In this document: in pieces, positions 23,611 to 36,303 of the stretch
Numbering within the stretch: position 1 is the stretch's first letter
Layout of the letters: every line of letters begins with the position of its first letter
Assembly: GCA_020226215.1 (NCBI GenBank)
Contig: CM035232.1
Span: forward strand, 59,467,220 to 59,531,219
Reading direction: 5' to 3'
DNA: 64,000 bases
Source: Sindora glabra
Taxonomy: Eukaryota; Streptophyta; Magnoliopsida; Fabales; Fabaceae
Notes under the pieces: model-generated
Told to the model about the DNA's origin: nothing
The model's database searches: none
Seen by the model: only the letters and a program-made list of their open reading frames with translations
Program-made: the position numbers and the translations under genes

Positions 23611-23868
23611 CTGTAAATAACATGGGAGGATGAGAAAAAAATAATCAGGGAGAAATTACGGCAAACCGAATAACATTCAAAGCGAGTTGGAGAAACGTAA
23701 TTAGTCATCCGAGAATGATAAGATTAAAAAAATAGGACAGCAAAAGAAAGAAGAATTACTTATAAGAGACATTGGCTTGTGGATGGAAGATCGAATGAAA
23801 ACGGCGAGGAAGGCGACCTGGAGAAGGAAATGTTTTTGCCGTGAAAAGAAATGACACGCAATGATTTA

Positions 23869-23874
23869 GGCGCC
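23869..23874 (-). promoter_or_regulatory. E2F-like palindromic motif ggcgcc
   Basis: The minus strand reads tattggcgcctaaat, close to the E2F core. It sits just upstream of the possible first exon of the 20.4-23.9 kb locus. A single short motif is weak evidence of regulation. Confidence 0.2.
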
Positions 23875-24057
23875 AATAAACAATTTTGAAAATACAGGGG
23901 ATTTCTGCCTTTTCAATTAACTAATTCATAAAATATTGATAAAAGTAAAATTATTTATCAAATTATTATTATGTGAAAAATGTGTTGAACTCCAAGGATA
24001 TATAAACAAGAGCAAAATCATTAACCCGTTAATATTTTCAAAATATATATGCACCAA

Positions 24058-24061
<4 letters not shown>

Positions 24062-24147
<86 letters not shown>
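24062..24147. repeat. (TA)43 microsatellite
   Basis: An uninterrupted alternating AT tract of 86 bases. The plus-strand open frame covering it ends in a poly(Ile-Tyr) stretch, an artefact. It can extrude a cruciform and is likely polymorphic. Confidence 0.95.
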
Positions 24148-24152
<5 letters not shown>

Positions 24153-27100
24153 TGTAATAATTTTTAATAAATAATTATTTAATTTTTTATTAATTAAATT
24201 TATAAAGACTATTTTATAAATATCTAATAAATTTAAAAATTTTATATTAAAAATAAAAATTAAAAAAATTAATTTATACACATTATACAATACATATGCA
24301 CATAGACAACAACTTTATTTTTTTTAATTCATAGTTCAATCTAATTTTTAAAACTTTGATCAAATTAAAATGGATCATTCAACATATAAAATAATATAAA
24401 ATAACTTACTTTTAATCAAGTTACGTTTTAAAAAAATGTGATGTGGAAGAAGATATATATTATAAAAATAATATAATCATTACAATATATAAGATAAAAT
24501 ATAATTTACTCTGCTAAATTATAGGATATGTGCAAAAAATTTCTTATTTCAAACTAGGGACAATTTAATACTTAAACTAATGCTAATGTACAACTAATCC
24601 TTTTATTCTTAGATGCCATCCAAGTTGATATTGATAATATTCCTTTCTTTTTTATCTTTAACTCCCCACTTCTTCATTACTACTTCTAATATCTTATCTA
24701 ATTCTTGGTCATTTTTATATCATATAAGTAATTTGTTATTCATTTTTCCATGCCACCTATGCCTCTCTTTGACTATTGATTATTTTCATGAGAACTCCAT
24801 CTTGACAAACTTAGTAAAGATGGAGACTACAATGAAATTCATTAAAAAATGATATTATGTTATAACATACAGTGATCTTAAAAATATTTGATCATATATA
24901 TATATATATATATTGATGATGTTTCAGATAAATGTATTGATATAGAGGAATTGATAAACTTAATTATTTTTGTAGGTATTTGATTTTGTTTCTATAATAC
25001 ATTATTTTAGTGATATTATTTAAGTTTGTTTACAATGTTTATCATTGGATGAATCAAATATGAATCAAATAATGCAAAGAGTTTATGTGTTTAGAGGATA
25101 TGTAAGATCTTTCTCTTCTATTTTGTTAAATAAGAACTTATTATAGAGGTGTGAATAACAATATTATGAAGTCACTCATAAATTAGATGGAAGTATGGTA
25201 ATGATTAAAGTCTAGAAATGGAGAGATATGCTGTTAATATCAAATTGAATGTTAGTTATAAGAGGAGGTTAATCATACTCCACTATTAGTTTAGGTGTTA
25301 AATTACTCCTAATTTTAAATAAAGGGTTTTTTTTATATATCTCATAATTTAGGAGAACAAATTGCATTTTACCTTAATATATATATAGTATGTTAAAAAA
25401 TTGATAAAAAATAATGCAAAAGTAAAAAAAAACACTTAAATATATTCTTTTGTCAAAATCAATTTACATAATTATAATAATTATAATTATTTATTTCTTA
25501 AAAAATTTAACAAACATAATAAATTTTAATATTTTTATTTTTGAAGAATAATATAATAAATAATATATTACAATAATACATCTTTTATAAGAGATTTTAT
25601 TTTAATAAATAATATATAAATTTTAAAATATTATTAAAAATATACTTAAATAAATTATAAAATATATTCATATCCTTATATATCATTTTACATATAAACA
25701 ACTAATAATAAATAGCTAATTTTACTAAATATATTTATTTAAATAACTAATATTTTTATTTAGTCAAATTAGTTATACAATTAACTATTAATTAATAGTT
25801 AATTAAATTAATTAATTATTAAACTAATTAACTAATTGCAAAATAGAGCCTTAGTCTGAAATGATAATTTCAATAAAATTTAAAAATTAAAATAAATTTA
25901 TCATAAAATGAATTCTATAGTACTTCAAAGGTTTCAAAACCTAAGATGAAGGAAAGATCTAAAAAATGGTTAAATTAAAATTATTTGATTTCATTTGTTA
26001 AAAAAAATGAAAGTTATGATTGAAAATTTTCAATTTAATGTAAAAATACCATAGCAAGTACATCTATTTAAATATAAATTTCCAAATTATCAATTAATAT
26101 ACTATAACTTTATTTAGTAGAAAAAAATATCAAACTAAAATTATAAGACTTTTTTCATCATTTTATGATTATTATATATAGTTAATAACTTCCCTTTAAT
26201 TCAGAATACAAAATGATAATGAGTTGTAAATAAACTAACTTAGAAAAATATTTTAATATAAAATTAAAAAATTCATTATTTGTTATTAAAATAAATAAAA
26301 AGAATTGTACTAATATATTCAAATTAAATTGGATAGAGATATACAATCAGATTATAATAAAAAATTGAGACATATATAAAATACTAGAATGTAAGTCTGT
26401 GCAATGAATAAATTGAAAATTGACTTATAACTAAATTGAAGATTTAGTTAGATAAATAATTTTTAAATGAGTTTCATATTATAAAAAATTTATAAAATGA
26501 TGAAATTTAATTTATTATGTTTATTTTATAATCACATATTTGAGTTTGTGAATTACAAAATTTTAATATATATGCTACTATTTTATTTATTTTTTACTAA
26601 ATGAAAGTACATAAAATTATTTTATTTTTATTATAAGTTCTCCAAAATTTGAATTTATAATCAAATGTAAATCTTCAATATTAATTAAAATAAATATATA
26701 ACATAGTGTAAATAAAAACTAAAAAATTAAAAATTATGTTAAAAAATTGAATATATATGATCTTAGGTATGACATAATTCACAACTACAATTAACAATTC
26801 TGCTAAAGTTTAAATAGATATTTCAATGTCTTTTCGTCATCATAAACTATAAAATAACAATTAAGTTGAGAAAATATATCTTGCACTATAGAAATTGAGA
26901 CTTTGGATGGAATTTTTATAAGAACATAAAGAATAATAAATGTTAGCATAAGATTAGCACCTTGATCTTATCTTTATTTCATGGTGATAGTAGTAAAATG
27001 GAGAGAGAAATCAAAAGCCCTTTCTATAGAGCTTTAAATGACTCAACATATCAAGTCATGGTTCTTAATAAGCATAATTCAACCTTAGAGGTCATTTGAT

Positions 27101-27850
27101 TTACAACAATAACATGGAAAATCCTATTTCTCAAGAAATAGAAAAAAAGTGAATGATTTGATTGACTATTATCTAACAAATTAGGGGGAAATAGGATTTT
27201 CCAAGAATTCCTACTTTTCATAAAGCATGGGAAGTTATTTATCTGTTTCCCTTTAGATAAGTTCTACTTCTTATGTTATTTATAAATACAAACACAATTA
27301 TCTTTATTAAATTTAGTTAATGATAACTAAAATTTATTAATTTGTATTATAATAAAATTAAGGATATAATAGTAAATTTGATAACATTTCTTAAAAAGTT
27401 CAAAGTTAAATCAAATAAAACATAGGAAGTTACTTTCTAAGAAGTGTTACTTCTTTAATATCAACCAAATAATTTTAAGTACTTCTCAAGACATATATGT
27501 GGTTGCTTCTTAGAAAGTTTAATTTTTTATAGGAAGTTACTTTCTATATAAACTAAATTTCTCTTTAATATAGGAGTTACATGGCTTTGACCATGATTAT
27601 CCAATATATTATAGAGTAATGATAAGAGTAGTTAAGCCACTAAACTTAAATATGCAAAGTCTTCTCATCAAAGTCAAGATGTGGAGAAAAACAAAATGTT
27701 TAAGTAACATCATATGCCTTGAACCAAGGGCACTTAACAATGAATAATGGTATCTAACTATAATAATTACTCCCATTAATATGACAACTTTTCATTTAGT
27801 CATGAAGGCTACTTCTAGTAACTTTTGCAAGTTGTTTTACTTAAAATATA
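24148..27850. other. A+T-rich intergenic sequence, possible repeat remnants
   Basis: No gene recognised. 25640-25850 resembles the A+T-rich repeat family at 7.8-8.5 and 10.8-11.4 kb (tttagtcaaattagttatacaattaactattaa-type ends). 27090-27560 has internally repeated aggaagttactttct motifs and may be a small element. A short (AT) run lies at about 24895-24912. The open frame at 24613-24852 is hydrophobic low-complexity translation without support. Confidence 0.4.
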
Positions 27851-27867
27851 GTATGCCATACATATTA

Positions 27868-28020
27868 AGGATGATAATTTGACTCATACCTAATAGGTTA
27901 CTTCAATTTTAGTATTAAAAATAGATATAAGTACAGATAAAAGAATTTTTATGAGGATTTAAATAGGTGTAGGTATGGGCACAAGTTCGAGCACTAGACT
28001 ACCTAGCCTTCTCCATACCC
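27868..28020. mobile_element. Possible relative of the 3.5-kb MITE
   Basis: The left end aaggatgataatttgactcatacctaataggtt resembles the left end of the MITE at 3528 (aaggatgacaataggtg). The interior has gtaggtatgggcac. The right limit is uncertain and no target duplication was seen. Confidence 0.3.
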
Positions 28021-29246
28021 CTATTATGTTATATTTAGTTTGATGGAATAAGAATGAAAATGGGAATAGAATAGAATAGTCATTCCATAATTATGTTTGG
28101 TATGGTAGGAAATGGAATGAGTATGACTCATTTTATTCCATTTGTAACACCAAGTAAAAATCCAATAAATTAAGAATTATTAAAATTAATTAAAGTATTA
28201 TTACTAGTAAGTAATTAGAAGAAAAACCCATTACATATGTTAAAGGAATATCTATTAGAAATTTATTTTAGACTAGTTAGACATTTCAAAAAATAAAGAT
28301 ATTGAAAGTTTAGAAGAATCCTAATGTAAAAGAAAGCTTTTTGTTAGAAGTATCTAATAAAAGCCTATGGAAACTCACATTGTATAAAAGTTATAATTTT
28401 GGAAGCATAATGCATGGATATTAAGTTAAAAATGTGCAATGTGTGTGAATGGATGACAAGGAGTGGTAAGTTCATGGAAAGGATAAGGTTTGTGTTTATG
28501 AATAGTGTGAACATGGAAGGAAAAGGCAAAAAGGCTATCTTAAGACCTAGGCACATGATTCAAAGACTTGCTTAGATTTTTATGATCTTTTAAGATCACA
28601 ATGTACTTAGCCTTTAAGAAAATAAAGCTTCCAATTTAAGATTTGCTATTTCATAAATTAGACATTTGTTTCAAATTGTCATTTTATTAAGCATTGTTAT
28701 AAATATTTTATGATGTTAGCTGTAAAACTATTCTGGAAAATAAATATTACATCATTTTTTATAACAAATAAACCTTCGTTGTTTTTTATAGGTCACAAAA
28801 CTTGGAAATTAATTAAAGTTATCTACATTAGTTTTTAGGTTTGTAATCATTGTTGAAAATTAAAATATAATGTTAGCTTATTTTTTAACTAACGTGGAAT
28901 GTGTTATATACAACATTAGCGATGTATATAACTTTCATTGTATTGCCTTCCCTAAAAAAAAAAGTTCCTTACACCGTCTCCATTTTATATAGCATCTTAG
29001 AACATTTCTAACCTAAAATACATTTAGAATCCTAAAAATATAATACTCTAGCTTTATAATACATACAGACCTTAAATGGAATAGAAAACAATGTACATTT
29101 AGTATTAATTATAGTACACAATCTCAATTTCAACTAATGTAATTCATAATAAATAGAAGATAAATTTCTCTCAATATTAATTCCATACAATTTGGATATA
29201 TGATTAAGGAATACCTAATGATTTGCATAGTTGAATAGCATACGTC
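28021..29246. other. Intergenic sequence left of the copia element
   Basis: 28040-28140 contains repeated ggaatggaataa/ttccatt motifs, typical of small hAT-like MITEs, but ends were not fixed. No gene was recognised; the minus-strand frame at 28365-28556 is not supported. Confidence 0.35.
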
Positions 29247-29251
29247 TAGAG

Positions 29252-32200
29252 TGTTAGTGTATGCTTTAGTAGTCAATTATAGGATGATTATATTTGCATA
29301 CATTATATTATATTTTCTTTATAAAGGTATTTCATTTATTATGTTTAATATTATATCTATGTAATATAAATAAATATAATAATTGTCCCTAGAATAATTT
29401 ATATTATTTCTAAAATGTCTTTAGTTAAGTATTATTACAAAATGGGATAACAATATTGTATTATGACTAGTATGTGTTAGGTTTCACACGTATCATATAA
29501 TGTAATAGAAAAAAGATTTTCAAAATTGCATGTCATGTGAAACCTTCCCAAAATCAATACATAGGGACATAGATCAAGAATCAAGGGTTACCTCTTATAA
29601 TCCACATTTGAATCATGAGCATAATCAGGTGATGGTACCTCTATGATGTTCGCACATAATGAATGATGACATCTTAACTTCCATGAAACTACTAGGAATC
29701 ATTTCTCTCACAAAGGACTAGGGTTTAGTGTGATTTTTAGAGTTTAATGCAATTTTTATGGCAATTTTATTCATATAGTAAAGTGATGCCTTCATTCCTT
29801 TTTATAAAATTAAGACATGCCACTTTCTTAGTCCTACTAGGAAACTACCTCTAATTTTAATTTCATTCAACCATTAAATATTATTATCTAATAGAATTAA
29901 AACTTTATCCCTATTATGATGAGAGTGAGGAGAGATAGGCCTTATCTGATAGTTATCTAATATTATCTTAATATTAGTAACTAAATATTATTAGATAACA
30001 ATATTATCTCATAATATAATTATCTAATATTAAATGGCATAATTATTTAATATTACTTTAATATCAAATAATATCACATAATATACTATATATTACATAA
30101 ATAATATATATTATTACTTTGATAATATATATGCATAAAATAAGAGGCCTAATAGTAGGATTTTAGTCCAACTAAATCCTAATTAACTACTGTCTCATTC
30201 CTATTCCTTTTATATGACTTTGTAGATCCTTACTATATTGGTAATAACCCATTAATGGAATATAGATAATAAGTAGTATCTAATAATACATCACTACCAT
30301 CCAAGTAGTAAGAATGTTTGTGATTTGACATCCACCTAATGTGTGAAATGACACTTTGCAACACAATCCCTTTTGTAATGATATCTAAATCGAACTAGAG
30401 GTATGGAATATGTTATTCTCATTAATGTTCAATCCATATTTTTTGATATTGAGTAAGCTAATTTAAACAAATGATCAATATTACAAATTGATCCATTTGA
30501 GCATAGTCATGTATATTTTAGTTTCACTCAATCAAAGGGCTTAAGGATATTACTCTTTCTATATAGGAGGAATAAAATTTCATCTACATTGCTCATATCC
30601 TTCTGCATGATTCGTGATATATCTAATTAATGCCTTACATATTATCTCGATTAAAGGTGATATAGGATAATATTAAAGCGTATAATTTCTCATGTAGAGG
30701 ATCGTAGTGACTTCAAGTTAAAAGATTACTTGCACTATGGTCATATGATAATAGCTAATGACACTTGTCAATCCATGTAGTATTCTCATAGTAGGTCAGC
30801 TCAATATGTCTGTTCATTAATAATATACTGATGTATTAACTTAATATCATATATCCATGATTCATAATAATTAGTTATCATACATGCTAATTTTGATGTA
30901 TTATTACTATTCCTTTCGCAATAATACTGAACTGGGGATATTTTAGGAATAGTAAAATTATTTTAAGGATAATTATTATATTAAGGTATAAATTGCGTAA
31001 AAGTGAAATAAAATATAATAATTACATTGTTTAAAATAAAACATAATGCATTGTACATTATTACAATTATCTTATGATTAGCTCTTAAGATTCATACACC
31101 AATAGTATGTAAATTGACTAATAACTGCAATCATGAATATAAGATATTAAGTTAACTTATGATTACATGTTAAACAATAAATGTACTCAACTAATCCACC
31201 ATGAGAATGTTATATAGATCATAATGTAAATGTCATAAGCAATTCTTTTTATGATAATAATGTATATGATTCTTTCACTTGAAGTCATTATGGTTGCTTA
31301 CATGAGAAGTTATGTACTTTGATGCCATCTAATGTCACTTATAATAAGGTTAGCCTAAAAGATGGTGATTAGGTATATCATAAATCATATAGAAGGATAT
31401 AAGTGATCTAGACAGGATTTCATCCCTCTTATATAGGAATAATGATATTTGTGTGCCCCTTAATTAAGTGAGACTATAAAATATATGACTATACTGAAAT
31501 TGATCAATATGTGATATGAATTCATTTGTTTTAATTAGTGTACTAAAAAATCAAGAAACTTAGAATTGCATTATGAAGAGAATGACATATTCCATGACTC
31601 GAGTTCAATTTGGATATCCAGAATAAAAGAGACTAAATTATATGGAATATTAGTCATAGAAAAGCTATATTGATTCATTGACATTCTTACTACTTACATG
31701 GTAGTAATGTAATATTAGATGCCACTCATTGTCTATGATACTAAAATAGGATTTTAAGATTACTACCAATGTAATGAGAACATGTAAGATCACACACAAA
31801 GAGCAAGTCAAATATTGGGATCATAGTGTAATTAGAAACTTTTAATTTGACTAAAGCTCTTAATTGTGATAGGCCTAGTATGACTAAACTTTACTAAGTA
31901 ATATAAAATATTATTAGGCTATACTTAAAGAACACTAAAAATGGGCTAATTATTTTGTAAAATAAAATAAATTAGTCAAATAATAATATTTGACTAATAT
32001 CAATCAAATCCTTTTAAAATATTTGCTTGAGATATTAATATTTTAAAAGGAAGCATCTAGTTAAGATATTGATAACATGATTTGATAAATATCTAGCTAA
32101 GATTAAAAAACCTATAATTATCGTCTATAAGATAGAAAGAATGCTATGAGGTGATTAAAAGTGTGATAAAAAACTAAAAAAGCCTAATAGCTAAAATTAT

Positions 32201-32628
32201 ATTATATGAAAAAGAGAAAGAGAGAGATAGAAAGAAAGAAAGAGCAATCCTATCTAATGAGATTGGAATATTTGATTGCTCATATAGATACCATAAAGAT
32301 GTTGCCTTTTTAGATAACATTTGTGATTTATGACAATCATGTATGTATGTTCGAGATGATATTTGATTATAATTGGATATTGTTTGTGTGCAAACCATTT
32401 GTACACCTATGATTAGATCATTTGAATGCTAGTGATCAAATTATTTATTAAAATGCAAAAATAGATTTTTTTTATAGTGATTGTGTTTCACTTTTGCAAT
32501 GATTATGTTTCACCTAACAATGGTATAAATGCTAACATTAGTTTATGTTTCTTTTGCTTGGATCCTTGGTGGGTTTCGAAGGAAGTTTTTAAATTTTTTC
32601 ACTGTATTATTTAATTTGAAACATAAAA
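29252..32628 (+). repeat. 5' LTR of the copia element, split by a solo LTR
   Basis: The LTR runs from tgttagtgtatg at 29252 to about 32628, just before the primer-binding site. Without the insert at 29475-31104 and its 5-bp duplication it is about 1.74 kb. Shared landmarks with the 3' LTR include tttctttataaaggtatttca, atatctatgtaatgtaaat and catagaaag-type motifs. The open frame at 32174-32398 on the minus strand lies inside and is not a gene. Confidence 0.8.
29475..31104 (-). mobile_element. Solo LTR of a related copia family, nested and inverted
   Basis: A 1630-bp sequence lies inside the 5' LTR with perfect 5-bp target duplications gtatg (29470-29474 and 31105-31109). On the minus strand it starts tattggtgtatgaatctt (TG start mutated to TA) and ends gaaacctaaca. 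It shares landmarks with the host LTR and the 58-kb solo LTR, such as catagaggt, acttgaagtcacta and gagaaattat, but is clearly a different subfamily. Absence of an interior and of a second LTR implies recombination between two LTRs after insertion. It is the youngest event recognised at this locus. Confidence 0.85.
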
Positions 32629-32629
32629 G

Positions 32630-32642
32630 TGGTATTGGAAGC
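32630..32642 (+). other. Diverged primer-binding site
   Basis: Sequence tggtattggaagc directly after the 5' LTR. It resembles the common plant copia primer-binding site complementary to initiator methionine tRNA (TGGTATCAGAGC), with several changes. Confidence 0.6.
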
Positions 32643-33479
32643 ACTTGTGAAACCATAACTTAAATTATACATGTTATTTAATTTAATGTATATGTGTTAT
32701 ACAAATGAATCATATTTTTCTTCATTGGGAACAAAAAAAAGAAGTTTTACATGATATTTCCTTCAACTTGATATCATTTTTTGGAAATCAAGATGTGTCA
32801 ATTCATATTATTTTATAATGAAAGCATCTTAATGCTTTATCTCTACATAAAGTCTTAAAAAATTATTATTTAAATAATTTCATTTTAACTTTGATTTCCA
32901 TAAATATATCCTAAATATTAATTTCATTTTTGAATCAAAAGAAAAATGAAAATAAGATTAAAGGTTTCATTTTTGAAATACGTAAAATCTTGTAGAAGGT
33001 TTCAATTTTGAGAATAAAAACCTTGAAAAAGGAAAGCAATCTGTATTTGATACTACGATTGAGGGAGATAAGACCTCTAATTTGGTATTGTGAGATCTCT
33101 AATTTGATTTTGTATTATATGAAATCTCTTTTATGGAAATATGTGATTTTGTCAAGATATCACTTTTTATGGAAGTTATATGTGATTTTATTTTCTTTAA
33201 AAAATGAATATGGAATCTTGTAAAGTGAAATCACATTACATGATTTCCTTTTAATTAATTTTATTTTTTTTAAAATAAATATATATTTATTTTTAAAAGA
33301 CTATATATATATGCATATAATATTGGGTTATAATTTTGAAACTAGGATTGACAATAAGATGCCAAAAGCTAGTATATTTTTTAAAGATAAAATATATATA
33401 TTCTTTAATATAATTCCTAATGGACCATGGTATAAATTTGTTTAAAGCTTATTATTCTATGGTACAAAATGAAAGAGAC

Positions 33480-34160
33480 CATATGAATAAGATTTTATTT
33501 GCATCAACAATTAGATTTATCATGTATGCCATGTTTTGTACTTAATCTGATGTCTCATATACCTTAAGCATGTTAAGCAAGTTCCAATTAAATCTTAGTA
33601 AATGTCATTGGATTATTGTCAAGAATATCCTTAAGTCTTTGAGAAGAAATAAAGATTCATTCTTGATATGTGGAGATGAAAAGGAACTAGTTTTAAAGGG
33701 TTACAATGTTACTAATTTATGATCCAATAAAGATGATCTCAAATCATGGCTAGGTTGTATGTTTTGGTTGAATGGCAATGTTATAAGTTAGAAAAGTTTG
33801 ATATAAGAAATAATGGTCAATTCTATTAGAGGTTAAGTATATTGCTAACTTTGATGCATTTAAAGAAGTTATTTGGATCAAAAAGTTCAAAACTAAAATT
33901 GGCATAGTTCTTAGAATTTAAAACTTATTGGACCTTTATTGCAATAACAATGTGGCCATCGCACAAACTAAGGAAATCAAATTTAAGTATATACTTTAGT
34001 GTTTCCATCTCATTTGTGAAAAAATTGATGGAGGAGATGTGAAGATACATAGGGTATCAATGGATAATAATATTGCTAAATCACTAACAAAGCTTCAGTG
34101 TAATAGAAGCATGATAGTCATAGTTGGTCACTTGGTATTAGATGTATGAACGATGGGTTG
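33480..34160 (+). pseudogene. Copia pol remnant: end of reverse transcriptase and RNase H
   Basis: Mostly one plus-strand frame, with internal stops, reads IMYAMFCT, SDVSYTLSMLS, CHWIIVKNILKSLRRNKD, then KGYNVTNL, DAFKEVIWIKKF, LLDLYCNNNVAIAQTKE, HLICEKIDGGDVKIHRVS and NNIAKSLTK. These match the conserved order of plant copia RNase H (YAMLCTRPD, HWxAVKxILKYLRRTKD, AxKEAxWIKKF, CDNxxAIAQ, KHIxxxYHxIRE, ADxxTK). RNase H removes the RNA template during reverse transcription. The stops and the missing upstream domains show the copy is dead. Confidence 0.85.
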
Positions 34161-34164
34161 CAGT

Positions 34165-34177
34165 GTAAGTAGGAGAT
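34165..34177 (+). other. Polypurine-tract-like sequence before the 3' LTR
   Basis: The sequence gtaagtaggagat lies immediately before the 3' LTR start at 34178. Purine-rich sequence here would prime plus-strand DNA synthesis. It is somewhat degenerate. Confidence 0.5.
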
Positions 34178-36303
34178 TGCCAGTGTATACTTTAGTAACT
34201 AATTATAGGATGACTCTCTTTTCATATGTTATATTAGGTTTTCTTTATAAAGGTATTTCAATAATTGTGTTTAATGTTATATCTATGTAATGTAAATATA
34301 TATAATAATTATCCCTAGAATAGTTTATATTATTTCTATAATGTCCTTAATGAAGTATTATTGTAAACTGAGATAATAATAATACATTTAGACTAGTGTG
34401 TATATTGACTAATGATTATAGTCATGGATATGAGATATCAAGTTAACTCATAGGTACATGATAGAGAACAAATATACTAGATTAACATGCCATGAAAATG
34501 CTACAAGGATTATTATATGAATGTCATAAGTAGTTTTCATAGTGATGTATGTATTTTTTTGACTTAAAGTCATTATAGTTCCTAACATGAGGAATCGTGT
34601 ACTTTGATGCTATCTATTGTCACCTATAATAAAACTGACTTAAAAGATAGTGATTGGGTATATTACAAAACATGTAGAGGGATGAGAGTGATATATATGA
34701 AATTTTATTGTCTATATATAGGATGAGTGATATTTATAAGACCCTTGATTAAATAAGATTATGAAATGCATGGCATGTTCAAACAGAATGATCTATGATA
34801 TTGATTCATTTATTTTAACTACTTTACTTAAGTATTAAGAAAATCATAAATTGAATTATAAAAAGTGACACATTTCATGTCTCAAGTTTAATTTGAATAT
34901 CTAGGATAAAAGGAACTAAACTATATAAAATATTAGTCACAGAAAGTTTATGTCAATTCACTTACATTCTCATTCCTTAGGTAGTAATAATGGTTGCTTG
35001 ATACTATTAACTATTTGTGATACCAAGATAAGTATTTAGGATCACTACTAATGTAATAAGGATCTATATGGTTACACATAAAGAGCAAGTCCAATATTAG
35101 GGTTATAGTATAATTAGGAAACCCTAAACTATATAAAACATTAGTCATAGAAAGTTTATGTCGATTCACTTACATTATCACTCCTTAGGTAGTAATGATG
35201 TATTACTTGATACTATTAACTATTTATGATACCAAGATAAGTATTTAGGATCACTACTAATGTAATAAGGATTTATATAGTTACACATAAAGAGCAAGTC
35301 AAATATTAGGGTTATAGTGTAATTAGGAAATCTTAATCAGATTAAGGCTCCTAATCATGATAGGCCTAATATGATTGGGCTTCATTGAGTAATAATATAA
35401 TATGATTGGGTTAAGGTTAATTATTAACTAGAGCTATATTTAGGCCTGGTTAATAATCAAAACTTAGTTATTTCCTTTCTTAAGATAATTTTCGTTAAAG
35501 ATTAAAATGAGATTTTATTTATAAAATAAAATAAATTAGTTAGATAATAATATCTGACTAATATCAATCAAATCCTTTTAAAAGGAAATATGTGGTTAAT
35601 ATATTAATATTTTAAAAGGAAGTATTTAGCCAAGGTATTGATCATATGATTTTATAAATATTTGGCTAGGATTAGAAAAACCTATGGTTATCATCTATAA
35701 AATAGAGAAAGAGTCATCAGGTGATTGAAAGTATGATCTAAAACTAAAAAAGCTCTATACTTAACACTATGTTGGGAGATAGAGAGTAATGCCATTTGAT
35801 TATATCAAAGTATTTAACTAGTTGTATGGAAACTATAGAGGTGTTGCCCTTTTAGATGACATTTGTAATTCATGACAATTTTATGCATGTATTCATCATC
35901 ATCCAATTTGTGCATTTGTGACAGTATCTAATCATGATTGGACATTTGATTAGATCAAAGTATTTAACTACTCATATGGATACTATAGAGGCATTGCTCT
36001 TTTATAACATTTGTAATTCATGACAATCATGTGCATGTATTCATAATCATTTAATTTGTACATTTGTGACAACATTTAATCATGATTGTACATTATTTGA
36101 GTGTTTGAGTTTAGATCATTCATGTGTTTATGATTAAATTATTTGGATGTTGGTGAAATAGATTTTTTTGTAGCAAGTGTGTTACACACGGTGAAGGTAT
36201 AAACACTAACACTAGTTTATGTTTCTCTTCTGTGGATTTATGGTGTGTTTCAAAGTAAGTTTTTTAAATTTTTTTGATGTGCTATTTGATCTAAAACCTA
36301 ACA
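34178..36303 (+). repeat. 3' LTR of the copia element, enlarged by two tandem duplications
   Basis: The LTR is 2126 bp, about 380 bp longer than the 5' copy without its insert. The excess is explained by two local tandem duplications, one with a period of 208 bp (copies start near 34918 and 35126) and one of about 150 bp (copies start near 35793 and 35943). It ends in gatctaaaacctaaca, followed by target duplication tggag. Confidence 0.8.

Larger units (their letters stand above)
20400..23875 (-). pseudogene. Probable minus-strand spliced locus (gene or pseudogene), mostly unresolved
   Basis: Composition is visibly closer to that of genes than the flanks. On the minus strand there is a plausible 5' end: an E2F-like motif (ggcgcc at 23869-23874), a donor after TCTCTTATAA near 23760, an acceptor at 23611-23612, and an ATG at 23531-23529. 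One convincing coding exon lies at 21542-21674. A possible last coding piece near 20603-20643 ends in YIRSQVKLEI, with A+T-rich 3' sequence beyond. I could not chain these into one frame, and the coiled-coil exon has a frameshift. Alternatives are a non-coding RNA gene or a captured fragment. Confidence 0.4.
29252..36303 (+). mobile_element. Decayed Ty1/copia LTR retrotransposon with a nested insertion
   Basis: Two related LTRs (29252-32628 and 34178-36303) flank a shortened interior of about 1.55 kb. Both LTRs begin with a tgttagtgtatgcttta-like sequence (3' copy tgccagtgtatacttta), and the 3' LTR ends in cctaaca. Flanking 5-bp target duplications differ by one base: tagag at 29247-29251 and tggag at 36304-36308. 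A diverged primer-binding site and a purine tract sit at the expected places. The interior keeps only reverse-transcriptase-end and RNase H sequence; gag, protease and integrase are missing. The LTRs differ by many substitutions and indels, so the insertion is old. Confidence 0.85.

Noticed and set aside
23936..24157. 73-codon frame ending in poly(Ile-Tyr)
   Set aside because: The C-terminal half is just translation of the (TA)43 tract.
24613..24852. 79-codon hydrophobic plus-strand frame with a signal-like start
   Set aside because: Phe/Leu/Ile/Ser composition is expected of A+T-rich sequence; no upstream promoter signs and no family match.
29475..31104. Reading the 5' LTR of the copia element as simply 3.4 kb long
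   Set aside because: The 3' LTR lacks this block, and perfect gtatg duplications show it is a separate insertion.
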